DNA from: Solirubrobacterales bacterium
Lineage (GTDB): Bacteria; Actinomycetota; Thermoleophilia; Solirubrobacterales; 70-9
Direction of reading: 5' to 3'
Length of the DNA stretch: 64,000 nt
NCBI GenBank assembly: GCA_025964255.1
Contig: JAOPZF010000200.1
Location: 45,746-109,745, forward strand
In this document: piece after piece, positions 7,850 through 16,157 of the stretch
Layout of the letters: the number at the start of each line of letters is the position of its first letter
How positions within the stretch are numbered: position 1 is the first letter of the stretch
Made by a program: the position numbers and the translations under genes
Notes under the pieces: model-generated
Told to the model about the DNA's origin: nothing
The model's input: only the letters and a program-made list of their open reading frames with translations
The model's database searches: none

Positions 7850-9001
7850 TCAGAGGCGCTCGATGATGGTGACGTTGGCCTGGCCGCCGCCCTCGCACAT
7901 CGTCTGCAGGCCGTAGCGGCCGCCGCGGCGCTCCAGCTCGGCGAGCATCGTCGTCATCAGGCGCGCACCGGTGGCGCCGAGGGGGTGGCCCAAGGCGATC
8001 GCGCCGCCGTTGACGTTGACCTTCGCGGGGTCGGCGCCCAGCTCCTTCTCCCAGGCGAGGACGACCGAGGCAAAGGCCTCGTTGATCTCGACCAGGTCGA
8101 TCTCGTCGAGGGTCAGGCCGGTCTTCTCGAGCGCCCAGCGGGTCGCCGGGATCGGCGCCGTCAGCATGTAGACCGGGTCGCCGCCGCGCACCGAGAGGTG
8201 TTGGATGCGCGCCCGCGGGGTCAGTCCGTGCTCCTTCACCGCCGCCTCGGAGGCGATCAGCAGCGCCGCCGAGGCGTCGGAGATCTGGCTGGCCACGGCG
8301 GCGGTGACGATGCCGCCCTCGGTCAGTGGCGGCAGCGAGCGCATCTTCTCGACGTTCGCCTCGCGCCGCGGCCCCTCGTCGACCTCGACCCCGGCCAGCG
8401 GCACGATCTCACCCTCGAAGTAGCCGCCGTCGATCGCCGCGATCGCCCGCCGGTGGCTCTCCAGCGCGAACTCTTCCATCTGCTCGCGCGAGATGTCCCA
8501 TTTTTCGGCGATCATCTGGGCGGAGCGGAACTGGGAGATCTCCTGGTCGCCGTAGCGCGCCTGCCAACCGGTCGAGCCGCGGAAGGGATCGTCGAAGCCG
8601 AACTGCTGCCCCGCCATCATCGCCGCCGAGATCGGGATCGCGCTCATGTTCTGGACGCCGCCCGCGACGACCAGGTCCTGGGTGCCGCTCATCACTCCCT
8701 GCGCGGCGAAGTGGACGGCCTGCTGGGAGGAGCCGCACTGGCGGTCGACCGTGGTGCCGGGCACGCCCTCGGGCAGCCCCGCGGCGAGCCAGGCGGTGCG
8801 GGCGATGTCGCCGGCCTGCGGGCCGATCGTGTCGACGCAGCCGAAGACGACGTCGTCGACCGCCTCCGGGTCGATCCCGGTGCGCTCGACCAGGGCGCTC
8901 AGCGAATGGGCGCCGAGGTCGGCCGGATGGATAGCGGCGAGTCCGCCGCCGCGCCGCCCGACCGGGCTGCGCACCGCGTCGACGATGTAGGCCTCAGGCA
9001 T
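7850..9001 (-). CDS. fadA6: Thiolase, FadA6-like (steroid ring-catabolic beta-ketothiolase)
   Basis: A 383-residue thiolase. The acyl-accepting Cys89 is in [10 protein letters not shown], the catalytic His in [14 protein letters not shown], and the second Cys in CEGGGQA near the C-terminus. The motifs [20 protein letters not shown] and [13 protein letters not shown] match, from memory, FadA6 (Rv3556c) closely. FadA6 cleaves ring-derived acyl-CoAs in the KstR2 regulon. It lies in the same unit as ipdA, ipdB and ipdC. Length is normal. Confidence 0.82.
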   Translation of the reverse strand: MPEAYIVDAVRSPVGRRGGGLAAIHPADLGAHSLSALVERTGIDPEAVDDVVFGCVDTIGPQAGDIARTAWLAAGLPEGVPGTTVDRQCGSSQQAVHFAAQGVMSGTQDLVVAGGVQNMSAIPISAAMMAGQQFGFDDPFRGSTGWQARYGDQEISQFRSAQMIAEKWDISREQMEEFALESHRRAIAAIDGGYFEGEIVPLAGVEVDEGPRREANVEKMRSLPPLTEGGIVTAAVASQISDASAALLIASEAAVKEHGLTPRARIQHLSVRGGDPVYMLTAPIPATRWALEKTGLTLDEIDLVEINEAFASVVLAWEKELGADPAKVNVNGGAIALGHPLGATGARLMTTMLAELERRGGRYGLQTMCEGGGQANVTIIERL

Positions 9002-9021
9002 CTCTCACTCCACCTCCGCGC

Positions 9022-9897
9022 TCACGCGCCGTAGACCGGCGCCGGGTTCGGCGCCTCCTCGATCAAATCCGCGACCGCGGCGCCGATCTCCTCCGGCTCC
9101 CAGCGCCGCTCACGGGTCGCCCGCGGGCCGAACTGCCAGCCGTCCATGACGCCGATCGTGCCGCCTTCGACCTCGAAGACGCGACCGCTGACCGCGCCCG
9201 AGGACTCGCTCGCCAGCCAGACGACCAGCGGCGAGACGTTGGCCGGATCCATCGCGTCGAAGCCCTCCTCGGGGGGCGCCATCTGCTCGGCGAAGACGGT
9301 CTCGGTCATCGGCGTGCGGGCGGCCGGGGCGAGCGCGTTGACGGTGACGCCGTAGCGCCCCATCTCCGCCGCGGCGACCAGCGTCATCGTCGCGATCGCG
9401 CCCTTCGCCGCCGAGTAGTTACCCTGCCCGACGCTGCCGAGCAGCCCGGCGCCGGAGCTGGTGTTGATCACCCGGGCGCCGACCTCCTCGCCCGCCTTCG
9501 AGCGCTCGCGCCAGTACGCGGCGGCGTGGCGCAGCGGGCAGAAGTGGCCCTTCAGGTTGACCCGCGCGATGTCGTCCCACTCCTGCTCGCTCATCGAGAC
9601 GAGCATCCGGTCGCGGGTGATGCCGGCGTTGTTGACCAGTGCGTCGAGCCCGCCGAACCACTCCACGGTGGTGTCGATCAGCCGCTTCGACTGCTCCCAA
9701 TCGGCGACGTCGGCGACGCAGGGCATCGCCTGGCCGCCCGCGGCGACGATCGCGTCGGCGACCTTCTTCGCGTTCTCGCCGACGTCGTTGACGACGACCC
9801 GTGCCCCCGCCGCGGCGAGCGCCTGGGCGTGCGCCCGGCCCAGCCCCTGGCCGGCGCCGGTGACGATCGCGACCCGGTCCTCAACGATCCCGCTCAT
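9022..9897 (-). CDS. MFE-2-type hydroxyacyl-CoA SDR (Rv3548c-like)
   Basis: A 291-residue SDR of the peroxisomal multifunctional-enzyme type, with TGAGQGLGRAHA, NNAGITRDRM, a Ser in NTSSGAGL, and YSAAK. The C-terminal end is PAPVYGA, which I remember as PVPVYGA in Rv3548c, a neighbour of echA20/ipdAB in M. tuberculosis. Likely role: 3-hydroxyacyl-CoA dehydrogenation during side-chain or ring-product beta-oxidation. It overlaps the ipdC 3' end by 17 nt. Confidence 0.8.
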   Translation of the reverse strand: MSGIVEDRVAIVTGAGQGLGRAHAQALAAAGARVVVNDVGENAKKVADAIVAAGGQAMPCVADVADWEQSKRLIDTTVEWFGGLDALVNNAGITRDRMLVSMSEQEWDDIARVNLKGHFCPLRHAAAYWRERSKAGEEVGARVINTSSGAGLLGSVGQGNYSAAKGAIATMTLVAAAEMGRYGVTVNALAPAARTPMTETVFAEQMAPPEEGFDAMDPANVSPLVVWLASESSGAVSGRVFEVEGGTIGVMDGWQFGPRATRERRWEPEEIGAAVADLIEEAPNPAPVYGA

Positions 9898-10954
9898 CCA
9901 ACCTCCTCAGCACCGCCGCCGCCTCGGCGACGATGCGATCGATCAATTCTTCGCAACTCGGGATGTCCTCGATCAGCCCGACCACCTGGCCGCTGGCCGT
10001 GATGCCGATGTCCTCGCGGCCTTCGTGCAGGCCGGCGCGGTAGAGCATTGGCGCGTTGGCGGCCATCAGCACCTGGCTCCAGGACAGCTCGTGGGAGCGC
10101 TTCATCGCCAGCCCCTCGCGCATCATGTCGCGCCAGCTGGTTCCGGAGAGGCGCTGGAAGGCGACCGCGTTGCGGGTCCCGGCGGCGAGCCGGCCGAGAC
10201 CGCTGGAGCGCTCCAGGTCCCGCACCGGGCCGCCCATCAGCACCCGCTGCGGCACCCCGTCGATGACCGTGGTGACAACCGCGTCGGTGACGCTCGCGCC
10301 GAGGTACCGCTGCTTGACCGAGTCGAGCACCGGGCTCTCCTTGGTCAGCAGGAAGCGGGTGCCCATCGCGATCCCGACCGCGCCGTAGGCGAGCGCCGCG
10401 ACCAGGCCGCGGCCGTCGAAGAAGCCGCCCGCCGCGATCACCGGGATGTCGACCGCGTCGACGACCGCGGGCAGGAGCAGGCTGGTCGGCACCTGGCCGG
10501 TGTGGCCGCCGCCCTCGGCGCCCTGGACGACGATCGCATCGACGCCCCAGGCGGCGACTTTTTGCGCGTGGCGGACGGCGCCGATCGAGGGGACGACGAT
10601 CACGCCCGCCTCTTTCAGCCGCGCGATCAGCTCCGGCTTCGGGGCGAGGGCGAAGGAGGCGACCTTGACCTTCTCGCGGATCAGCAGGTCGATCGCGGCG
10701 CCGACCTCGGGGTTGTCGGCGCGCAGGTTGACGCCGAAAGGCTCGGAGGTCTTCTCCTTCACCGCCGCCACCCCGGCCTCGATTTCGGCCATGTCCATCG
10801 GGCCCGCGGCGAGGATGCCGAGCCCGCCCGCCGCCGAGGTCGCCGCAGTCAGCGTCGCGTCGGAGACGTAGCCCATCCCGGTTTGGACCACGGGGTGACG
10901 GATGCCGAGCAGTTCGGTGAGCGGGGTCGAGATCCGTGGCTTCACCTCGGTCAC
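9881..10954 (-). CDS. ipdC: FMN enoyl/keto-CoA dehydrogenase IpdC (nitronate monooxygenase fold)
   Basis: A 357-residue TIM-barrel flavoprotein of the 2-nitropropane dioxygenase/FabK family. Landmarks are HPVVQTGMGYVSD, the FMN-phosphate segment VIAAGGFFDGRG, GAVGIAMGTRFL, VQGAEGGGHTG with its His, and SWSQVLMAANAPML. It directly follows ipdA and ipdB, as Rv3553 does. In the steroid pathway IpdC desaturates HIC-CoA before ring D hydrolysis. The start is GTG at 10952-10954, in a GTGA overlap with ipdB. A true nitronate monooxygenase is unlikely in this context. Confidence 0.83.
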   Translation of the reverse strand: MTEVKPRISTPLTELLGIRHPVVQTGMGYVSDATLTAATSAAGGLGILAAGPMDMAEIEAGVAAVKEKTSEPFGVNLRADNPEVGAAIDLLIREKVKVASFALAPKPELIARLKEAGVIVVPSIGAVRHAQKVAAWGVDAIVVQGAEGGGHTGQVPTSLLLPAVVDAVDIPVIAAGGFFDGRGLVAALAYGAVGIAMGTRFLLTKESPVLDSVKQRYLGASVTDAVVTTVIDGVPQRVLMGGPVRDLERSSGLGRLAAGTRNAVAFQRLSGTSWRDMMREGLAMKRSHELSWSQVLMAANAPMLYRAGLHEGREDIGITASGQVVGLIEDIPSCEELIDRIVAEAAAVLRRLDERDR

Positions 10955-11709
10955 GCTCGCACCTCGCGGTCGCGGGCTCCCTTCGGGTCGATCTCCTCGC
11001 GGATCAGGCGCAGCTCCTGGTCGCTCGGCAGGCGGGATTCGGCGACCTCGTCGTCGGCGCCGAGCTCGAAGCCGGTCGCCTCGGCGACCTCGTCGCGGCC
11101 CACCCCGGGGTGCAGGGAGACGATGCGCATCGTCCCCTCCGGCCCGTTCCAGTCGAAGACACCGAGGTTGGTGACCAGCCGGCGCAGGTCGTGGAAGCGC
11201 TCGGCGCCGGGGCCGGCGGCCGCGGCCGAGTCGTTGCCGACGCCGGCGACCATGTCGACGCGCGGCACCAGGGCGCGGGTCGAATGGCGCGGCAACCAGT
11301 AGCTGGTCGGATGGTTCACGGTGTTCCCCGGGGCGCCGCGGACGCCCAGCAGCTGCACGTCGGGCCGGGCGAAGTCGGCGCCGATGTAGGAGATGTTGGC
11401 GTTGCCGTGGCGATCGATCTGGCTCGGCATCATCATCACATGTCGGCGGCCGTTCCAGACCAGGTCGAAGACGGAGCGGTAGGGCAGCCACCCTTCGTAG
11501 GACTCGGGCTGCTCACCGACCGGCCAGACGCCGGCCGCCAGCATCGCGCCACCGTCGCCGAGCAGCAGCTCCGGCGCGAAGGTGGCGCGGGCGAGGCGGG
11601 CGCCGACCGTCGGCACCATCCCGATCGGGCTGACGAGGATCTCGCCGGCGTCGCGCCAGACCTCGGCGCAGGCGACTACGCAGACCTCGGCGCGGGTCGC
11701 GTCGCTCAC
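10951..11709 (-). CDS. ipdB: COCHEA-CoA hydrolase beta subunit IpdB
   Basis: A 252-residue class I CoA-transferase fold protein with GTG start coupled to ipdA (GTGA). Segments GEILVSPIGMVPTVGARLAR, GVRGAPGNTVNH, VTNLGVFDWNGPEG, VSLHPGV and LIREEIDPKGARDREVR match IpdB (Rv3552) as remembered. IpdA and IpdB form the alpha2beta2 hydrolase that opens the last steroid ring (ring C) to give MOODA-CoA. Annotation pipelines usually call this 3-oxoacid CoA-transferase subunit B. Confidence 0.85.
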   Translation of the reverse strand: MSDATRAEVCVVACAEVWRDAGEILVSPIGMVPTVGARLARATFAPELLLGDGGAMLAAGVWPVGEQPESYEGWLPYRSVFDLVWNGRRHVMMMPSQIDRHGNANISYIGADFARPDVQLLGVRGAPGNTVNHPTSYWLPRHSTRALVPRVDMVAGVGNDSAAAAGPGAERFHDLRRLVTNLGVFDWNGPEGTMRIVSLHPGVGRDEVAEATGFELGADDEVAESRLPSDQELRLIREEIDPKGARDREVRA

Positions 11710-12584
11710 CGCGTCGCCCCGGCGGTGTCGGCAAGCTCGGCGACCGCGGCCTGGTAGCCGGCCTCGTCGACATCGAGGTAGCGACGGCTGAAGGCGGCCC
11801 AGGCCTCGGGGTCGCGCGCCGCCTCGGCGTAGGTGCGCTGGAAGGCCTCGTCGCGGTCGTAGTCGGGCTCGCAGGAGGTGAAGTGGGCGCCGTTCGGGGC
11901 GGGGACGACGCCGGCGACGTAGGCGCGGCTGATCCGCATCGTCGCCGGGTGGACCTGGCCCAGCTCGCTGGTCGGGACGACCTCCTCGCAGGAGACATAG
12001 GCGCGCTCGGCGGCCTGGCAGTAGAGGTCGTCGAAGTAGAGGTCGGGGCCGAGGTACTCGGCGTTGCCTTGGGCGTCGGCGCGGTTCAGGTGGACGATCG
12101 CGGCGTCGAGCTTCAGCGCCGGCATCGCGACCAGCTCGTCGCCACCGTAGGGCGAGGCAACGGTGCGCAGGTCGGGGTTGATCTGCATCACGTCGGAGCC
12201 GAGCCCGGCCCGCAGCGGCAGGAAGGAGACCCGGTTGGCGGCCGCGTAGAGGCCCCAGAAGACCATCCCCTCGTCGTACTCGACCGCCTCGATCGTGCTC
12301 GCCTGGCGGGCGGCGCGGAAGTGCGGGTCGAGCGGGATCGTGTCCAGCGAGACGAAGCCGTAGACCACCTTGCGGACCTTGCCCGCGGCGCAGAGCAGGC
12401 CGACGTCGGGGCCGCCGTAGGAGACGACGGTGAGGTCGGTGAGGTCCGAGCGGAGGATCGCGCGGACCAGCGACATCGGCTTGCGGCGCGAACCCCAACC
12501 ACCGATCCCGAGCGTCATCCCGGAGCGCAGCTCCGCCACGACCTGGTCCTCATTCATCCGCTTGTCTGGAAGTCCGTCCGGCAT
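11706..12584 (-). CDS. ipdA: COCHEA-CoA hydrolase alpha subunit IpdA
   Basis: A 292-residue CoA-transferase fold protein. The stretch LRSGMTLGIGGWGSRRKPMS is a hallmark of IpdA, and VEYDEGM places a Glu at residue 105. I recall that position as the catalytic Glu of mycobacterial IpdA. It is the first gene of ipdA-ipdB-ipdC-SDR-fadA6-SDR-SDR, with a KstR2-type box 17-30 nt before the start. An internal ATG at residue 10 is a possible alternative start. Length equals that of the mycobacterial protein. Confidence 0.87.
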   Translation of the reverse strand: MPDGLPDKRMNEDQVVAELRSGMTLGIGGWGSRRKPMSLVRAILRSDLTDLTVVSYGGPDVGLLCAAGKVRKVVYGFVSLDTIPLDPHFRAARQASTIEAVEYDEGMVFWGLYAAANRVSFLPLRAGLGSDVMQINPDLRTVASPYGGDELVAMPALKLDAAIVHLNRADAQGNAEYLGPDLYFDDLYCQAAERAYVSCEEVVPTSELGQVHPATMRISRAYVAGVVPAPNGAHFTSCEPDYDRDEAFQRTYAEAARDPEAWAAFSRRYLDVDEAGYQAAVAELADTAGATR

Positions 12585-12600
12585 ATCGAAGGCGCTTGAA

Positions 12601-12614
12601 CAAGCAAGCGCTTG
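12601..12614. promoter_or_regulatory. KstR2-type operator upstream of ipdA
   Basis: CAAGC-AAGC-GCTTG, 16 nt before the ipdA ATG, between the stop of the upstream unit (12625) and ipdA. Contains AGCAAGCGCTTGGT, an exact fit to AnCAAGnnCTTGnT. This gives ipdA its own repressible promoter. Confidence 0.75.
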
Positions 12615-12624
12615 GTTTTAGACC

Positions 12625-13212
12625 TTATTTTCCCCGGGCCGCCGAGTCAAGCAGAGCGGCGGATTCGGCTCCCCGATCGGCGAAGTCGGCCCCGGTGATA
12701 CCGATTCCGGCGGCGATGTAGCGGCCGACGATCGCCGCGTACTCGACGGCGCCGGCGGCGATGTAGTCGGCGCCAGGGCTGTCGGAGCGGACCAGTTCGG
12801 CGGGGACGCCCTGGGCGCGGTAGCCGCTCGGGACCTCGAGGCCGCGGGCCAGGACCGCGCCCGCCGCGGCGGTCGTGCCGCGACGCAGGATCGAGCCGGG
12901 CAGCATCTGCGCCGCGACCGCGACCATGCAGCTGTCCTCGACGGTGGCCGTCTCGATGAAGGCGAGGTGGGCGACGATGCAGTCGTCGCCGACGATCGTC
13001 GGGGCGACCGGCCCGGCATGGAGCACGGCATTGTCCTGGATGCTGGTCCGCTTGCCGACCCGGATCGCGCCGAAGTCACCGCGCAGAACGGCGCCCGGCC
13101 AGATGCTCGAGCCTTCGCCGATCTCGACGTCGCCGATGATCGTCGCGTCGGGATGGACCCAGGCGGTCGGGGCGATCCTCGGGACGTGGTCCCCGAGCGC
13201 CGAGATCGTCAC
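12625..13212 (-). CDS. Gamma-carbonic-anhydrase-like hexapeptide-repeat protein
   Basis: A 195-residue left-handed beta-helix protein of the gamma-CA/PaaY family with clear hexapeptide repeats (VHPDATIIGDVEIGEGSSIW). In gamma-CA three His bind the metal. Here H65 (NAVLHA) and H82 (IVAHLA) are present, but the third position, five residues on, is E87 (FIET). Anhydrase activity is therefore doubtful; a PaaY-like CoA thioesterase or scaffold role is possible. The GTG start overlaps the amidohydrolase stop (GTGA), so both belong to the unit with the double operator at 14137-14175. Confidence 0.75.
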   Translation of the reverse strand: MTISALGDHVPRIAPTAWVHPDATIIGDVEIGEGSSIWPGAVLRGDFGAIRVGKRTSIQDNAVLHAGPVAPTIVGDDCIVAHLAFIETATVEDSCMVAVAAQMLPGSILRRGTTAAAGAVLARGLEVPSGYRAQGVPAELVRSDSPGADYIAAGAVEYAAIVGRYIAAGIGITGADFADRGAESAALLDSAARGK

Positions 13213-14111
13213 CGGGCGCCCTCGGCGTCAAGGCGATAGGCGCGGCGGGCGTTGTCGACGAAGAAGGCGCGGCGCTCGGCGTCGGAGAGGCCGGCGACGG
13301 TCGCGCTCACCGAGTCGATCAGCGTCGAGTAGTCCCCGTACATCGCCTCGACCGGGAAGTTGCCGCCGAACATGCAGCGGGCCGGGCCGAAGGCCTCGAG
13401 GCAGCCCTCGATCCAGGGACGGAGCGTCGCGGGGTCGAGCGAGTGGGTGGCCATACCGAGGCCGGAGACCTTGCAGTCGAGGTTGGGGAGGGCGGCGAGC
13501 CGGTCGATCCCGGCGCGCCAGGCGGCGAGCCCGTCCTCGTCGATCGCGGTCGGCCAGCCCGAGTGCTCGAGCACGACGTGGAGGTCGGGCCAGGTTTCCA
13601 GCAGCGCCGCGAAGGCGGCGGCGCCGGCCGGGTGGGCGACGAGGTCGAAGACGAGCTCGCGTTCGTCGAGCGCCGCGCAGATGTCGGCCGCCGTGCCGCC
13701 CGCCGGGTCGAGCCCGGTGAGGACGCGGATGCCGCGGAAGCGCGGGCTCCGGGCCTGGGCGTCGAGGTCGGCCTCGATCGCGGCGCGGCTCTGGTCGGCT
13801 TCGAGGGCGCCGATCGTCACCGCGGGCAGGCCGATCTCGTCGAGCACGCCGTCGACCCAGACGCCCTCCTCGATATGCACGCGCGGCGCGCTCACCGCGC
13901 TGACGTGGACGAGGCCGAGCAGCTCGACCGCGCTCGTCTCCTCGCGCAGTTGCGGCAGGAGGAAGTCGCGGGCCATGCGGGTGACGTCGCCGAGCCCGGC
14001 GAACGCTTTCGCCGCCACCGGGTCCTGCATCGCCGGGTACCAGGGACGCGCCGAGGGCTCCCAGAGGTGTACGTGTGCGTCGACCAACCGCAGCCGTCCG
14101 TCCTCGCTCAT
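13209..14111 (-). CDS. Amidohydrolase-2 family metal-dependent hydrolase
   Basis: A 300-residue TIM-barrel hydrolase of the ACMSD/2-pyrone-dicarboxylate lactonase type. The metal motif HVHLW is near the N-terminus (VDAHVHLWEP). LEHSGWP and FGGNFPVE supply the later His and Asn/Asp-type positions. These enzymes hydrolyse lactones or decarboxylate ring-cleavage products. The ATG at 14109-14111 has a GGGAAGGGAG Shine-Dalgarno. It is the first gene of a two-gene unit opposite the acyl-CoA dehydrogenase at 14215. The substrate is unknown. Confidence 0.75.
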   Translation of the reverse strand: MSEDGRLRLVDAHVHLWEPSARPWYPAMQDPVAAKAFAGLGDVTRMARDFLLPQLREETSAVELLGLVHVSAVSAPRVHIEEGVWVDGVLDEIGLPAVTIGALEADQSRAAIEADLDAQARSPRFRGIRVLTGLDPAGGTAADICAALDERELVFDLVAHPAGAAAFAALLETWPDLHVVLEHSGWPTAIDEDGLAAWRAGIDRLAALPNLDCKVSGLGMATHSLDPATLRPWIEGCLEAFGPARCMFGGNFPVEAMYGDYSTLIDSVSATVAGLSDAERRAFFVDNARRAYRLDAEGAR

Positions 14112-14136
14112 CGCTCGCTCCCTTCCCTCGATCACC

Positions 14137-14150
14137 CAAGCAATTGCTTG
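14137..14150. promoter_or_regulatory. KstR2-type operator 1 in the 14.1-kb divergent promoter
   Basis: Perfect palindrome CAAGCAATTGCTTG, 26 nt upstream of the amidohydrolase ATG. It is paired with the second box at 14158-14175, about 23 bp centre to centre, or roughly two helical turns. Confidence 0.7.
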
Positions 14151-14157
14151 CGCCAGT

Positions 14158-14175
14158 CTAGCAAGCGCTTGCTAG
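14158..14175. promoter_or_regulatory. KstR2-type operator 2 in the 14.1-kb divergent promoter
   Basis: Perfect 18-bp palindrome CTAGCAAGCGCTTGCTAG, 39 nt upstream of the TTG start at 14215. It is identical in all 18 bases to the box at 17892. Confidence 0.8.
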
Positions 14176-14214
14176 GGTGAGCGCCGGGAAAACGGGACTA
14201 GATGGAGGTGGACG

Positions 14215-15399
14215 TTGCCGAACGCCAGTGACGCGGTACCGACCTGGCTGAACGCCGAGGAGACGATGTTCCGGGCCGAAGTCCGTCGGTTCGCCCGCAC
14301 CGAGCTGCGGCCGCTGGTCGCCGAGATCGACCGCAGCGGCGAGTTCCCGCGTGCGGCGATCGAGACGATGGACTCGCTCGGCCTCTTCTCCCTCGCGGTC
14401 CCCGAGGAGCATGGCGGGGCCGACGCCTCGCTCGGCCTCCAGTGCGTCGTCGCCGAGGAGCTGGCCTACGCGACGCCGGTCGCCTCGCTGGTGGTCAGCC
14501 CGAGCCTGGTCACGGCACTGATCCTGCGCGCGGCGGGCGGCGACGTCGCCGACGAGTACCTGAAGCGGGTGGCGACGCCGATGACGCTCACCGCGGTCGC
14601 ACTCTCGGAGCCCGACTCAGGGTCCGACGCCGCCTCGATCACCGCCCGCGCCGTGCGCGACGGCGACGACTACGTCCTCAACGGCCGCAAGTCGTGGATC
14701 ACCAACGGCGGTATCGCCGACCTCTTCTGCGTCTTCGCCCGGACCGGCTCGGTCGCGGACCGCGCCCGCGGCATCAGCGCCTTCATGCTCGACGCCGATA
14801 CGCCAGGCTTCTCGGTCGCGAAACTCGAGGACAAGATGGGCCTACGCGGCTCGACCACCGCGGAGTGCGTGCTCGAGGACGTCCGCCTCCCGGCAACCCA
14901 GCTGATCGGGGTCGAGGGCGGCGGGTTCCGCTACGTGATGGAGGCCTTTGACAAGACCCGGCCGCTGATCGCCTGCGTCGCCCTCGGGATCGCCCAGGCG
15001 GCCCTCGACGTGGCCCTTCTCTACGCCCAGGAGCGCCGGCAGTTCGGCAAGGCGATCGGCGAGTTCCAGGGCCTGCAGTTCCTGCTCGCCGACATGGCGA
15101 TCGCGCTGGAGTCGGGGCGCACGCTCACCTACGAGGCCGCCCGCCTCGTCGACCTCGGCTCGCCGCACACGACCGTCTACGCGTCGATGGCGAAGTCGTG
15201 GGGGACCGACGTCGCGATGAAGATCACCACCGACGCCGTGCAGGTGCTCGGCGGCTTCGGCTACGTCAAGGACTTCCCGGTCGAGCGGATGATGCGCGAC
15301 GCGAAGATCTTCCAGATCTTCGAGGGGACCAACCAGATCCAGCGCGGGATCATCGCCCGCGAGCTGAACGCCTGGGCGCGGACGGAGGCGCGCGCATGA
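14215..15399 (+). CDS. Acyl-CoA dehydrogenase (single-subunit type)
   Basis: A 394-residue flavoprotein of the butyryl-CoA dehydrogenase type. SEPDSGSDAASI contacts the flavin region, and the catalytic base E370 is in IFEGTNQIQR. It introduces the alpha,beta double bond into an acyl-CoA. The TTG start is supported by a strong GGAGG seven nt upstream. It heads the unit dehydrogenase-crotonase-LLM and ends in an ATGA overlap with the crotonase. The specific acyl-CoA cannot be read from sequence. Confidence 0.85.
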   Translation: MPNASDAVPTWLNAEETMFRAEVRRFARTELRPLVAEIDRSGEFPRAAIETMDSLGLFSLAVPEEHGGADASLGLQCVVAEELAYATPVASLVVSPSLVTALILRAAGGDVADEYLKRVATPMTLTAVALSEPDSGSDAASITARAVRDGDDYVLNGRKSWITNGGIADLFCVFARTGSVADRARGISAFMLDADTPGFSVAKLEDKMGLRGSTTAECVLEDVRLPATQLIGVEGGGFRYVMEAFDKTRPLIACVALGIAQAALDVALLYAQERRQFGKAIGEFQGLQFLLADMAIALESGRTLTYEAARLVDLGSPHTTVYASMAKSWGTDVAMKITTDAVQVLGGFGYVKDFPVERMMRDAKIFQIFEGTNQIQRGIIARELNAWARTEARA

Positions 15400-16157
15400 T
15401 CCTCCGCGAAGAGCGCTCGGAGGATCGCGTCCTCGAGCTGACGCTGAATCGGCCGGAGAAGCTGAATACGCTGAACGTGCCGATCCTGGAGGCGCTCCGC
15501 GAAGCGCAGGCGAAGGCGCTCGAGGATCCCGAGGTGCGGGCGATCCTGCTGCGCGGCGCCGGCCCCACCTTCTGCGCCGGCGCCGACCTCGAGCACGTCG
15601 AGGCGATGCACGTGGACCGGGCCACCTCGCGCACCTACCTGAACCTGCTGCGCGAGGTGATCGTCGGTTTCGAGCGGATGCCGCAGCCGGTGATCGGCGC
15701 GCTCCACGGCCACGTACTGGCGGGTGGCCTCGAGCTGGCGTTGGGCTGCGACGTCCTCGTCGCCGCGCGCTCCTGCCGGATCGGCGACCAGCACATGCGG
15801 CGCGGGTTCATCCCCGGCGGCGGCAACACCCAGCGGATACCGCGCCTGGTCGGCCCGCTGCGGGCGATGGACCTTCTGCTCACCGGCCGCTGGCTCGACG
15901 CGACCGAGGCCTGCCAGATCGGCCTGGTCTCCCGCGTCGCCGATGACGGTGAGGAGGTGGCGCTGGCGCGGGAGATCGCCGCGGAGGTGGCGGCGAAGAG
16001 CCCGCAGGCGGTCCGCGAGGTCAAGCGGCTCACCCGACTGGCGACGGAGGCGCCCCTCGCCGAGGCCCTGCAGGCCGAGATCGAGTCGGTGATGGCCTAC
16101 TACCCGAGCCCGGACTTCACGGCCGCCCTGCGGACTTTCTTCGACCGGGCCCGTTAA
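15396..16157 (+). CDS. Enoyl-CoA hydratase/isomerase family protein with an altered active site
   Basis: A 253-residue crotonase. The oxyanion-hole segment FCAGADLE and GGLELALGCD (first catalytic Glu kept) are present. At the place of the second catalytic Glu (QPE in hydratases) the sequence is GDQHMRRGFIPGGG, giving His. It may be a hydrolase, isomerase or dienoyl-CoA enzyme rather than a plain hydratase. Start and stop are tightly coupled: ATGA with the dehydrogenase upstream, TAA immediately followed by the ATG of the LLM gene. Confidence 0.8.
   Translation: MILREERSEDRVLELTLNRPEKLNTLNVPILEALREAQAKALEDPEVRAILLRGAGPTFCAGADLEHVEAMHVDRATSRTYLNLLREVIVGFERMPQPVIGALHGHVLAGGLELALGCDVLVAARSCRIGDQHMRRGFIPGGGNTQRIPRLVGPLRAMDLLLTGRWLDATEACQIGLVSRVADDGEEVALAREIAAEVAAKSPQAVREVKRLTRLATEAPLAEALQAEIESVMAYYPSPDFTAALRTFFDRAR

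Noticed and set aside
9881..10954. Nitronate monooxygenase
   Set aside because: Only the fold supports this name. Position after ipdB and sequence resemblance to Rv3553 favour IpdC.
10951..12584. 3-oxoacid (SCOT-type) CoA-transferase A/B pair
   Set aside because: The fold is right, but the GIGGWGSRRKPM and EYDEGM motifs, the coupling to an ipdC-like gene and the KstR2-type box fit IpdAB ring hydrolase much better.
12625..13212. Functional gamma-carbonic anhydrase
   Set aside because: The third metal-binding His is replaced by Glu.
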